This document shows positions 10,664 to 21,591 of a DNA stretch of 64,000 nt, piece by piece. This DNA comes from Acytostelium subglobosum LB1 (lineage: Eukaryota; Evosea; Eumycetozoa; Acytosteliales; Acytosteliaceae). The translations under genes and the position numbers were made by a program. How positions within the stretch are numbered: position 1 is the stretch's first letter; each line of letters starts with the position of its first letter. The stretch is taken from contig NW_012236532.1 in the NCBI RefSeq assembly GCF_000787575.1, forward strand, positions 434,001-498,000, read 5' to 3'. The notes beneath the pieces were generated by a model that was not told the DNA's origin, made no database searches, and saw nothing but the letters and a program-made list of their open reading frames with translations.

Positions 10664-10834
10664 TGTAGTTGTATATTTGATTGGTTGAATGGAAGTAGAT
10701 TAAAATGTGATACCCACCCTTTATTTTTGATGAAGTCACCAGACTTTGAAGAACTTGGAAACACAAAAAGACGAACGAATGAGGTTTTGGTCATTCTTTG
10801 TTTGATAACTACCTTTATTATACATATATATAAG
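10664..10834. promoter_or_regulatory. Shared divergent promoter, ankyrin gene / obg
   Basis: Only 171 bp separate the start codons of the minus-strand ankyrin gene and the plus-strand Obg gene, so both promoters must lie here. AT-rich stretches (TATACATATATATAAG near 10820-10834) sit directly before the Obg start. No specific operator was recognised. Confidence 0.5.
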
Positions 10835-12619
10835 ATGCAAACACTGATGCCTAATGGCCTAGGTAGATGTGGATATATTGTTAGACGATATACAGATCAT
10901 TCAACATGCCTTTCAAGGATGTTGTTGGCATCAACAACTAGATCAATCAACAGATACTCTACTAAGACTAGTCAGGAACCAAAGTTCACTCCAAGTCAAG
11001 TATACCATGACATGTTTGATAATATAACTGGTGAACAAATGGTATGTTTGATCAAACATTGAATCATCCATCGATTGAATGAACGACTAACTTGTTGACA
11101 TACCATGTAGCGTGATATGCTAAGTACATCAAATGCTCAGATGGCACCCTATAAACAGAAGAATACAAATCAATCAAACTTGTCATTCGTTGATAAGATA
11201 AGGATAAAGGTCAAGGCTGGTGATGGTGGATCAGGTTGTGTAAGCTTCCATAGAGAGAAGTACATACCAGAGGGTCCACCAGACGGTGGAAATGGAGGAG
11301 ATGGTGCAAATATCATACTACGTGCAGACTTTAATGATAACAATCTATCACATATCTCAAGGAACTATATTGGTCAGAATGGCGAGAAGGGCAAGGGTGC
11401 ACGACGCACAGGCAAGAGTGGCGAAGACATCATTATCAGAGTGCCAGTTGGCACGGTCATCAGGGAGATGGAGACATACTTTGATGATGATGGCGATGCT
11501 GTGGAACGCGAGGATAAGAGATTGGACAGCAGTTCAGACGAGTTTGATCCAGACTACTACTTGTCCAAACTGAACAGTCCCGTGATCGATGGCAAGACGG
11601 ACACGACACTCTTTGAGGATCAGCTCTCGGAGGAGTATGACATGGATCAATCAAAGCGCAGGAAGAAACTGTGGCGCGAGGTTCAGGTCGTTGCGGACTT
11701 TGACACCCCGGGCCAGGAGCTCGTGTTCCTGCGCGGTGGTCGCGGCGGTCGTGGCAACTACAACTTTGCATCGAGTACCAATCGCTCGCCCGACTACGCT
11801 GGCGTGGGCAGGGCGGGCCACGAGAAGTACCTCGATCTCGAACTCAAGATCATCGCAGATATTGGATTGGTTGGTTATCCCAACGCTGGAAAGAGCACAT
11901 TGTTGTCAAGGATGTCTAACGCCGTGCCAAAGATCAAGAACTATGCATTCACTACACTTCGTCCATACGTGGGCGTTGTCGATCTTGGCGTGCCCGAGGA
12001 GAAGAAGCCCATGCTACTATCTAAGCGACCCAGAAGATCAGTCACTGATCACAACAACACAACAACTATGGCCGATTTGCCTGGCATACTTGAAGGCGCA
12101 CATCTCAATGTTGGACTCGGACTGGACTTCCTGCGACACATCGAACGCACCAAAGTGCTTTGCTACGTCATTGACATGAGCAATGAAGGCGTGCCAGCCA
12201 TTTGGGATGGCACTACTTTGGAGGTTGTGCCAGATCGTTATAAGGATATGGGCGACGACGAGGAGTCAATCAAGATGATCACAGACAGCATTAGATCAAA
12301 GGCGCGTGAGATGGATCAGCGAGCACCATGGACCGACTATGTGACGCTGGTCGAGGAGCTCGAGACCTACCAACCAGGCCTTTCCAAGAAGCCATCATTA
12401 ATCATTGCCAACAAGATGGATCAACCTTATGCTGAGGATCATCTGGAAGAGTTCAAGAGGGCAGTTGGACATCTCATCAATTGTCCCATCATCCCAGTCA
12501 GTGCTGAAATGGACGACCCAGCTGACTTTAACAAAGTGCGCAAGGTACTCAAGGACCTTGTGAAAAACATCAAGCCTCAAGAGGGCATGGTGGCCCAGCC
12601 TCAATCATTATCAGAGTGA
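10835..12619 (+). CDS. Mitochondrial Obg/MTG2-family GTPase
   Basis: Two exons, 10835..11041 and 11111..12619, joined in phase 0, give 571 residues. The first 70 residues are rich in Arg, Ser and Thr with few acids, as in a mitochondrial presequence. The glycine-rich Obg fold follows (KAGDGGSGCVSF, EGPPDGGNGGDG). It is interrupted by an acidic, Asp/Ser-rich insertion around residues 190-260. The G domain has the P-loop GYPNAGKS at 324-331, the switch II motif ADLPGILEGA, ANKMD for guanine specificity and a VSAE G5 motif. Obg GTPases assist maturation of the large ribosomal subunit; the presequence places this one in mitochondria, like human MTG2. The internal acidic insertion is unusual. The UHM gene starts 30 bp after the stop on the same strand. 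Confidence 0.92.
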
Positions 12620-12649
12620 TCAATCAATCAATCAATCATACATATAACA

Positions 12650-13000
12650 ATGGACCACGACGACGACACAAGTAGTAGCAGTGATCATGGTGACAAGACA
12701 TGTGTACTTCTTCGGAATATGATTGATAAGGAGGCGATGATGGAGGACCCAGATTGGGAGAAGTCACTCGTGTACGATGTGGAAGAGGAGTGCGCAAGGT
12801 ATGGCGATATACTCCAGGTCAATGTGGATAAAGAGAGTCATCATCCGCCATTGGTCTACATAGAGTACACCAACACGGCCTCTGCACAACGAGCTCAAGA
12901 GGCACTAAACAATCGATACTTTAGTGGCCAAACCATCATTGCAGAGTTGATAGATGTTGTCGCCTATCCATTCCAATCGTTAAGAATACATCAAGAATGA
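12650..13000 (+). CDS. Small RRM protein of U2AF-homology-motif type (Tat-SF1/Cus2 C-terminal like)
   Basis: A single exon of 116 residues. After an acidic Asp/Ser leader of about 15 residues the protein is one RRM: VLLRNMID as the first strand, an acidic helix containing EEECARYG, the strand DILQVNV, and LVYIEYTN in the RNP1 position. In RNP1 the usual aromatic, RNA-stacking residues are replaced, and the helix after strand one is acidic. That pattern marks U2AF-homology motifs, which bind Trp-containing peptides of SF1/SF3b155 and not RNA. It is closest to the second RRM of Tat-SF1/Cus2, a U2 snRNP assembly factor, but no first RRM is present. The gene starts only 30 bp after the obg stop on the same strand, and that gap is mostly (TCAA)n. 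Confidence 0.75.
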   Translation: MDHDDDTSSSSDHGDKTCVLLRNMIDKEAMMEDPDWEKSLVYDVEEECARYGDILQVNVDKESHHPPLVYIEYTNTASAQRAQEALNNRYFSGQTIIAELIDVVAYPFQSLRIHQE

Positions 13001-13159
13001 ATCAATCATTGTAATATATAAGTCCAATCCATCCTATGATGATGTTGCTGTTGCTGTTGCTGTTCTACACTACACTCCTTCTTCTCTTTCTTTTATTCGA
13101 TCGATGTTGTTGTTGATGTCATTCGCGCTGTTGAGTTTGTAACGACCTAAACTAGTATC

Positions 13160-13660
13160 TTAGCCGGCCTTGAATAGAAGTACATTGTGCTGACCAACAA
13201 AGAAGTATATGTAGTTCTTTGTCTCGTGAGTGACGAATGATCCAAAGCTCTTGCCAACGATGCAGTGCCATGTCGTAGAGTATTTCTTGTCAAACTCTGT
13301 ATGTATGATGATTGAGACAATGATGGGCAGCCAGTGATTGATGATACCAATGATGTCAGTTAGTATGTTGTCAACATAGATATTGTCAATCATTCATACC
13401 CTTCTTTATGGTCATGGCGATTTCCTTCTCAACTGTATGCTCCTCGAATGCTTTGGCTGTGATATCGATTGCATCCTGCTGCATGAAATCTAGGCAATGT
13501 TATTAGTCAGTCGTCTGCAGTCGTACATCGTACATTACATTGGTCACATCTCATTGTGACAATGAATGAATGAGTGAGTGGAGTGAAGTGAAGTGAGTGA
13601 ACCCCTACCTGGCATATCAGCAATCTTTATCTGTATTGACTTCTTATCTATTACTGGCAT
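13160..13660 (-). CDS. dlcB: Dynein light chain LC8 (DYNLL)
   Basis: Three exons, complement(13160..13296, 13400..13489, 13609..13660), give 92 residues; all junctions are phase 1 and keep the LC8 frame. Hallmarks: ADMP near the N-terminus, MQQDAID at the first helix, IKKEFDKKY, TWHCIVG and SFVTHETK followed by the edge strand that binds peptides, ending LLFKAG. LC8 is about 89 residues in most eukaryotes, so the length fits. It forms dimers on dynein intermediate chain and acts as a hub for many short linear motifs. The sequence is near-canonical and shows no sign of decay. Confidence 0.95.
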
Positions 13661-13942
13661 TGTATGATGTATATGTATGATTCAATTATAAAGGTACACC
13701 TGTGTATAGTCGTTCGTCGTTATTGGTCGGTGTAATGTTTGATTGTGTACAATGTTAAGAATCAACTTGAAGTGTTTGTCTTGAATGATCAAAGGTGGAG
13801 GCTCAATGAAAGAGCGGGTTTTTCATCACCATCAAGTTCACATTCACTCATTCTCAAGTCGACATTACTGTTCAACTACATCATAATCAACATACTTATA
13901 CATACTTACATATTCATACATATATATATATATACCAATACA

Positions 13943-14431
13943 ATGAAGAGATCAATAGGATATCTGTTATGCATTGTGGGCATTGTACTGTTTGTTCATT
14001 CTGTACTCTCAACACTTCAACGTATGTAGAGCGCTTGAAGTGTATATAACAACGATCAATATATGCTCATACCTTCCTTCCTCCTTCATTCATCACTTCA
14101 CAGACAGAACATACCTAAGATTGACAGATAAGTCCTTTGATCATATACCTTATGATGTATGATATTACAACCAATAATATATGATTGAATGATTGATTGA
14201 TTGAAGCATTCTAACATTCGATCAACAACAACTATTACATTATAGATTGCAATTGAATCGATAGTAGCACTGGTAATACTGTCTTGGGGAATCATCAATG
14301 TTGCACCAAGACTACAGCCAATCAAAGTTACTGGACATCTTTCCAAAAGAAGCTTTGAATCACTAGACTACAGACCAAACTTTGTACATTTCAACAACAG
14401 AGCAAGATACTTGGCAGACTTGACCAAGTAG
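13943..14431 (+). CDS. emc5: ER membrane protein complex subunit 5 (EMC5/MMGT1)
   Basis: Three exons, 13943..14021, 14104..14156 and 14246..14431, give 105 residues. Each exon is too short to stand out alone. The joined protein begins with a membrane helix (residues 5-22) and carries the family signature QHRTYLRLTDK across the first splice junction. A second membrane helix follows (IVALVILSWGII) and then the C-terminal phrase FNNRARYLA. Human MMGT1 has the same order with AAQHRSYMRLTEK and FNHRGR. EMC5 is a core membrane subunit of the ER membrane protein complex, which inserts tail-anchored and polytopic proteins. Recognition rests on these motifs and topology. Confidence 0.9.
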
Positions 14432-14609
14432 TATCATCACTTCAAATATATATATATATAACAGTTATATACTCAACTGTGACCCCAACAACAACAACAG
14501 GCGCACTTCCATTCCAGTCTTCAATCGAGTCTTTATTCAATGCTATGATCATTCGTTGTTGTAGCGTAGGCATGAACATGCCCAGTCATTCCTTGTTGGC
14601 GTGCGTCGC

Positions 14610-16160
14610 CTACGGATGTCTAGTTCTTGACTTGTCAAACTCAATCGAGATGGACGACGACATGTCCTTCGGGTCCATCCTAAATCCCTGTATAATCATC
14701 ATATTCAGTGTCAATTATCATAATCATCATCGTCATCCAAGTCACTCTGTTACATACATTAAGTATCTCCATGGCCATCGCAGCCGATGGTACATCTCTA
14801 AAGTCGCAGAAGCATATTGGATACTTTCCATCACGGTGCACCAACCTGACGCTGACGAATCCCCTCATGAACCTAAATAGAATTGATAATTCCTAACAAT
14901 GATTGAGTTGATTGTTGGTTAGACCAGTCCAGTCTGATTGTAAAGGGTCATTCAATTGACTTACTCTCTCTGTTACATCCTTTGGAAGATTGGAGACAAA
15001 GAGTGTTGTGCATGCATCTGGTATTCTTGATTGAGGCATATAGTATTGCATTGGCTCGCGAGGGTAGAGGTGGTGGAATGGTTCAAAGTCTCTTGGTGGC
15101 TGAGGTTGCAAGTGATGCTTTGTTGGAGGATAGTCCTCTCTGTCAAGGTATCTAAATGTCATTCATTCTTTGAGTGTTAGATCGATCGAGAGTCGTCAAT
15201 CCAACGACGAAACACTATACATACGCGTCTCTGTATCTACTTCTATCCTTCTCAAACCTATCCATCTCTCTTGGTCGCTTCTTATCAACATCGTGATGTG
15301 ACTCTGGCTCTACCTCGCGCTTCCTGTGCTTGTCTGAGCGATCGGCAGTGTCATCATAGTCATCATCGCGGTCGGGATGGCGATCGTCATCGCGGTCCTT
15401 CCTGTCTCTTGGCGACTCGTGGTCTCTGTGATCGCGGTAGTCACTTCTATGCTCTCTCCTGCCACTGTCGTGATCTCTGTCTCTGTCTGCTGAGCTGCCG
15501 CCTACTCCTCTACTGTCTACATCTCTGTACGATGATGAGGTGGTGGTTGAACTTGTCTGGGAGAAGTCATCTCTTGATCTAGGGTCCTTATTTATGATGA
15601 TGATTATGATTGATTAGATTGTAATGTACTGATTAATGATAACTATTCTATACTCCTCAATGTCTTCTTCTCCCTTAGAGTTCACTATATGTAGTACTAT
15701 CTCTCGCTTCTCTCACGCTCGCTCTCTCACTCATTGATGTGATACTAGCTATTCTAATCTATGTCTCTTTCTTTACTAACTCACTCACTCTCTCTTATGT
15801 ACTACTAAGGTGATGATGATAATGATGATGATGTGATATTACTTTGTCAAAGTCTATTGATAGTGGCTTGTCTAATGAATGATGTCTGTATCCAGAGTAT
15901 CTCCTCATGGCACTGGTAGCATATCCACTGTCCTTAAACTCTACAAAGGCAAAGAATGGTTTCTAATGATTCATTCATAAGTTCACTCATTAGTCAACAA
16001 TATCATTGACTTTACAACAACAACAAGTTATATAACATACTCTTCTAATTGATACGTATCCATTCAATGTTGAGAACAAGTCTTCAAACTGTTCATTGGA
16101 CATCGTAGCAGGGATGTCACGTATGAACAGTATTTTAGATGGAGGTGCTCTTGCTTCCAT
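14610..16160 (-). CDS. Two-RRM protein with Arg/Asp-rich linker
   Basis: Six exons, complement(14610..14687, 14758..14892, 14965..15151, 15225..15586, 15843..15962, 16041..16160), give 333 residues. RRM1 covers residues 4-78 (KILFIRDIP as RNP2, FFAFVEFKD as RNP1). Residues 81-200 are dense in Arg, Asp and Ser dipeptides (RDRDH, RDHRDH, DRHPDRDDD), resembling the RD/RS linkers of splicing factors. RRM2 covers about 240-325 (TTLFVSNLP, PICFCDFRD, ending FRMDPKD and SISIEFDK). RRM2 resembles the Whi3/RBPMS/couch-potato class, which ends in the same way. The likely role is RNA processing or mRNA regulation in the nucleus; the target is unknown. The 3' exons encoding the end of RRM2 are short and easy to miss. 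Confidence 0.85.
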
Positions 16161-17593
16161 CTCTGTAAATAGTATGTATTTATTTATATAAGTATGTATG
16201 TATGTAGAATGATGAACAACACGAATGAATCAAGCAGATCACCAACTTTGGTGTTGATCAAACACATCACCCTCTCGTCACCAGTCGACTTTTCTTCAAG
16301 CCAATATGTTGTTGCTTGTTGTCAAGGTCATTCATTTCATTCACTCATTAAAGAACAATCAATGTCAACAAGTAAGAATATGATTAAGTTTATCTTTATG
16401 TTTTAATATAAGTTATAAGTTAGGGATGTCTGAAAACTACGAACATACATAGAATGTTTGTCTAATAATGTAGATACTGTTTCAGTAAATATACTCGTTC
16501 CAGCTCGACACGTAGTGTCATTCGCCTCTGCACTCGATGAACGAATACATACGTCGGCTGTGCTGGTAAACAATGTAAAGAGCCAAAGAGCGCTCAACCA
16601 TCGTTTTGAAAATCGTCCTTCTTCATTCCATTATGGGTCAAAAAAGAGATCAAAATTATTAAAAATAAAGAAAAAAAATTAAATATCCAGTTTGTTTATT
16701 ATCAATCAATCAATCAATCATTTAATCGCTATACAGTAACTTTGTCAAAGACAATCCTTCCAAAGCACATCCTCAAACTATTAATCCATTGATAGATATG
16801 GACAAGTTGTTTGAGGATGGGCTTTGAATTATTGCCCATCCCACTATTAAAACGTGGCCAGGTAGTAATAGTTCTAGTTCTAGTACTAGTAGTTGGGGAT
16901 TATCCTTTGGTTGGTCCTTCCTTCTTTCCATTGTTTTTTGATCTCCTTCAATCTTTCATGTAGATGGATAGTTTAAACTATGTCTTCTAATTATCTTTAT
17001 CAAGGTATATCTTTATCAAGAAGACTAAATAAAATATTTCTTTGTATCTATTAAGACTTATAATAGTACTATATTTTAGCAATGGTTGGATATGTCCCTC
17101 AGACCTGGGTCTAGTATTATCACTGGCATGGATTTAAATACAAGAAAATGGTACCAGTTTTTAAACATCACTAATTCTATATATATTAGTAATAAATGAA
17201 ACAATATACAAACCTTAAATATTATTATTATAAGTAAGTTAAATTAATAATTATAGATAAAGAGATAAGATAATGAATGAATGTCCTCTTTAAAGGAGGT
17301 TTAAATAGCCTTCACTCAATCAATCATGTGATGTATGAAACTTGGAGAACTGAGTTTGCTAATCTGTTAATCAACAGATTGTCAGCTGACAACATAAAGT
17401 GAATATTCGAAAGATCTTGGCAACACAATCCTTGGCAAGCTTGACCCACTTACAACTTTGATACAATACATGGAGTGATGAAGATAAGATCTGTCTGACG
17501 ACTTGAAAAGTTGAGGCTGCATTCAGATGTAGTGTAGCATACAAGAGATCACATAATAATAATAATAATAATAATAATGGAACAAAGTAATAT
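16161..17593. other. Intergenic region with an inverted partial gene copy
   Basis: About 1.4 kb of AT-rich sequence lies between the divergent RRM gene start and the 3' end of the TTC1-like gene. It holds an (AAT)n tract near 17552-17578 and a short inverted repeat (CCTCAAAC near 16769, GTTTGAGG near 16808). It also holds one arm of the 31-bp inverted repeat listed separately. No protein-like frame and no tRNA were seen. Confidence 0.5.
17409..17439 (+). repeat. 31-bp inverted copy of TTC1-like coding sequence (arm 1; arm 2 at 17675-17705)
   Basis: Positions 17409-17439 are the exact reverse complement of 17675-17705, which lies in the last coding part of the TTC1-like gene and encodes part of the phrase KDLGNTILGKF. 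The arms are 235 bp apart. Outside the 31 bp the similarity drops quickly. If the minus-strand transcript runs 150 nt past its stop it would contain both arms and could fold back. Confidence 0.8.
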
Positions 17594-18454
17594 TTACTTC
17601 TTGTTGAAGTTGACAGAGTAGCCACCTGAATTGGGATCTTTGACAAATTGGAAGTTGTCTGTGCTCAGTCCAAACTTGCCAAGGATTGTGTTGCCAAGAT
17701 CTTTCAGCTTGCTCATCATCTCTTCGCGCTCCTTCTCCTCCTTGATCTTGATAAGTGGTGGCAGACGCACCAGCGCCGCCTTGGACGCTGCAAAGCTAGA
17801 GTCATGCTCGAGCACTGCCTTGAAGTCGGCCATCGCCTCTGTTAGCTTGTTTTGCGATTCATATGCCTGTGCTCGACGATGCAGTGATTTGATTCGAATG
17901 CCAGTCGATGGCTCCAAGTCGATTGCCTCGGTGCAGTCACTGATGACCTGATCATATTCCTTTAGTGCCAAGTATGACGCCGCTCTATTGCAATGATAGA
18001 CGGCCACCTCTTCGTTGCAGACCACTCTATCAGATTCCTCGCCTTCCTCTACAATCTCCACAATCTTCTTTGGTGTTACCACGTGCCCAATTGCCTCTGT
18101 ATATAATCGCACTGCCTCTGTATACTCTGTTGATGCATAGAGCATATTACCCTGTGCCTTTAAGTTATTTGATCGCTCTATCTCATCCTTTGATGCTCTA
18201 ATAATTCTCTTTTCTTTGATAACCTCTTTTGTAACATGAGTAGTTGTTGGTTCTGTAGTTGTTGATGATGGCTTGTCTATTGATGGTATTGTTTCTTTCT
18301 GTTCTTCTTCTTTGTTTTCTTTTATATTCATGTCATCGAGCTTTGTCTCGAGTGAAGCAGATGGTTCATCAGCCTGCTTGATGATTGTACAAGTGTTGAG
18401 TTAGACTTGTTTGTCTCATTCAGTATCACTAGTTGTTATACTAATACTTACCAT
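17594..18454 (-). CDS. TTC1-like tetratricopeptide co-chaperone
   Basis: Two exons, complement(17594..18373, 18452..18454), give 260 residues. The first coding exon is the start codon alone, followed at once by GTAAGT; the acceptor CAAGCAG joins in phase 0 to ADEPSASLE. A shorter form could start at the internal Met at 18331. The N-terminal 50 residues are Thr/Glu/Lys-rich. Three TPR units follow at roughly 65-195 (NNLKAQGNMLY, CNRAASYLALKEYDQ, RRAQAYESQNKL). The C-terminus has the TTC1 hallmark KDLGNTILGKFGLSTDNF and then GGYSVNF. Human TTC1 binds Hsp70/Hsp90 and small GTPases. The 3' coding end is also present as an inverted 31-bp copy downstream. Confidence 0.88.
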
Positions 18455-18907
18455 TGTATTATATTATATGTATGTATATATTATCTCTAACCTTGAATGA
18501 ATGAATGAAGAATGAAACAATGAATACTCCTGAGCGCATTGTCCCAACTACACTCACTCACAAACACACACAACACTTGAGTGATGGTGTGATTGGATGT
18601 GGACAAACGATTACCAAATGAGGTAATGATCAATATATTGTGTGTAGTGATGACGATGAACAGTATGCTATTAGTATGATGTTACATGTAACGTTTGTTT
18701 TAATGAATGAATGAATGAATGAATGAATGGACAGAGAGTTGGGAGTATCGACTCACTCTGTTGACCAAAGATCATTGGTCTTGCTTGATGTCGACTTCTT
18801 GTTGTTGGATGATGTTGTTTGATTTGACAGAAGGTTGGAATAAGTTGTTCGAGCTGTTGACTGGCGACGACTATGACTTGTACAACCAAGCCAGGGCTTT
18901 ATAGTTT

Positions 18908-19976
18908 TTAGATGGTCTCCATTGGAACGTCCTCGACAGTGACTCTTGATGTAAGAGGTGGGACGATGGTATGGGAGATGACTGGAGTAGTGCCACTTCT
19001 AAAGATGTATGGGTTCGATCTGTATTTACGCTCGTTGGGCTTCTCGTAGCCTCTCATCACCTCAACGCCATCCTTTGTGATCACTGTAACATCCACATTG
19101 CTACCACTTCCCAGATCATTGAATATACCACTCTTGATTGAATCAGCTACCAGAGTAATGGCCTCCTGTCTCTGTATATTTGTGAACAACCAAGTGATGT
19201 GTTAGTATCCATCCATCCATCTATCAATCAATCAATCCTCTTCCTCCTCTAACATACAGTCATGTCTGGCTTATAGTTGGCCTCCATAATGGCCATGGCG
19301 GCGAGGGAACCAGAACCCATGGTAACAAAGGGCAGCTGATCGGTGGAGCCGTGTGGGTAGATGGTGTGCAATGATGGACCAGTGACATCGAAACCGCCGA
19401 GAATCAAAGCAGCGCTGACGTGTCCTTGATACTTGAAGAGCATCTGCTTGAGCATGGTCAGTGCAGTGACGACACGCACCTCCTTGCCTGTGGACAGCTT
19501 GTGCAACTTCAACTTGGACGAGATCAGTCCAGTGGCATTCTCTGTGTCGGCGGCGGTACCAGCACCACAACAATAGATGTTGTCGGCAATGTAGTGAATC
19601 TTCTCACAGTTCTTATCGGCCACGATTGGGCCCTCAGTGGCACGAGTATCTGCACCAAGCACCACTCCATCCTTATATACAACACCTACAATTGTTGTAC
19701 CAGTCTTCATGAAACCTGGCATCTTCATACCTGTCTTTGCAATCAACTCATTCCTAATATCATCGAACAAATTGATTGATTGATTGAATGAATCGCAATG
19801 TTAGCTTAAGTCTAATAATTATATCATGTGATCAAATCAAATCACATCACATCGCATCACATCAGATCACGATCATGATCACTGTTGAGTGAGGTTCATG
19901 TCGAGCCAATCAAACAATTAATCTCCTACCTCTTGCACATATCGAATGTGAATCCACCTCTGTTCAATTGATCCAT
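18908..19976 (-). CDS. psmB7: 20S proteasome subunit beta-2 (PSMB7 type)
   Basis: Three exons, complement(18908..19171, 19258..19753, 19930..19976), give 268 residues. Exon 1 encodes [16 protein letters not shown] propeptide of about 30 residues ends before the catalytic threonine in the motif TGTTIVG. Downstream lie GADTRAT, the conserved lysine region, GTAADTE and GSGSLAAMA. The ending [12 protein letters not shown] followed by a long C-terminal tail is the beta-2 signature; in the 20S core that tail wraps the neighbouring beta-3 subunit. Beta-2 provides trypsin-like cleavage after autocatalytic removal of the propeptide. The catalytic residues appear intact. Confidence 0.95.
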
Positions 19977-21591
19977 TGCTATATATCTTTGTTTTATATT
20001 ATATACAATTAATATTTATATATATGTATGTTTATGTATGTCTATGTATTATTCAATTAATAAAGATAAAAGTGAAGAAATTGAGATGTTGATGTTCATC
20101 ATGCCTTGTGTGATCATCACACTTTCAAACACAAGATGTTTTAATCAAATGATTTGTTGGAACTTCAATTAAATAAACAAAAGGTAGCCACATCACATCA
20201 AAAGTGATGCATTTAATGATGTTGGTATCCTATTTGCTCACCTTGTGTGTATATATATATGTTGTTGTGACCGTAGGTTTAAGACAAATGAGCACCTTGA
20301 TGTGTCACTGATTAAACTTGAATGAATTGACCTCCCGGCCAACCTGACTGACTGACTCTCCCACTGACTGAATCACTGCAGTAAGACTTGGATTGATTGA
20401 TATCTTGGTCACATCAATGTAGTCTTGTTGTACAAGGAATATCCATATCCTGGATGACCTTTCTACAGTGCGGTCAAATGTGTGGGTGAGGTTAATATGA
20501 CTTCAATAGACGAGTAAATCAATTCAGTCTCAATGAGGACCAAAGTTATGTTGATTGAGGGATGTGTTGTTATAATAAGATTATTATTATTATTTGTAGT
20601 TGTTGGAATAGTACTCAAGATTTAAAGTGACAATGATAAAAAATAACAAAGAATTAACTCTATTTTTTCGACTTTGATCCCATTAACTAAACGAACGAGT
20701 CGTTTGATAAAACTGTGTAAATGATGATTAGAGCAATTTGATAAGAAAAGCAACTGAATACTTTATATAAGCAACAACGCACAATGTATAACCGATGTTC
20801 CCTAGGGAAGTAATTTGGTGATGAGTACACTGTTGACCGTGTTCAGGAGATGAAATATATCGGGAATTTAAAGTGATTACTGCTACGGTCCTCTGTTCTA
20901 CATGACTCATGATGCTGTATCCAATCCGTTCTCATACATCATATATTTTACTTAAAACAAAGACTAAACAAACTATCAAACAAACAGATACTACTACATC
21001 AACAAGAAGGCCTCTAATGGGATATCTTGGGATCCACACACATTGGGACCTAACTTGGTCAAAAGAACGAATGCGATCCCTTGGGAACGGGCTGCGTGAT
21101 GGGTTGTGAGGTTTGGTAAACCGATGGTACCCAAGAAGAGGACGGATATTTAAGGATGGTATTCAACAACATTTAAATTTTAAATAAAGATGTAACTTCA
21201 TGGTTCCTGCAATGGGCATCATAGAGTGCGAGTGAATGGCAAGGCAAAGGCAGGCCAACACACTATGATGATATTTTTGATGATCAAGTTAGGAGAGGTG
21301 TGTGGATGGACCTTGATGTATAAGGGTGGGTTCGTAACTTGGATGTGTTTAATACCAATCAATGATTGACTGGATCGAACACAACTACTAATTCCAATCA
21401 TACTTCCATCCCTTCATTCATTCATTCAAACATATACACATAAACAAATACTACATACTTCACATACATACCTTCTATTGATTGATTGATCGATATAAAA
21501 GGAAACATCGTTATTACCATATTTGGTCACCATCACTTACACACATACAACATTCATACAAACATACAAATACATACACAGTACACATACA
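19977..21591. other. Long intergenic region
   Basis: About 1.6 kb between the proteasome gene start and the NagB/PIG-L gene start. It holds a GTGTGATCATCACAC near-palindrome at about 20109-20123 and scattered (TTGA)n. A more GC-rich block at about 20880-21150 is compositionally distinct, but I recognise neither an RNA nor a protein in it. The last 100 bp are the likely leader of the next gene (ACATAC repeats). Confidence 0.5.

Noticed and set aside
17371-17646. Minus-strand frame past the TTC1-like stop
   Set aside because: Poly-Leu from an (AAT)n tract plus out-of-frame gene end; kept only as the inverted repeat.
20880-21150. GC-richer block considered as rRNA, snRNA or tRNA
   Set aside because: No tRNA cloverleaf, no 5S-like order and no snRNA Sm site could be found by eye.
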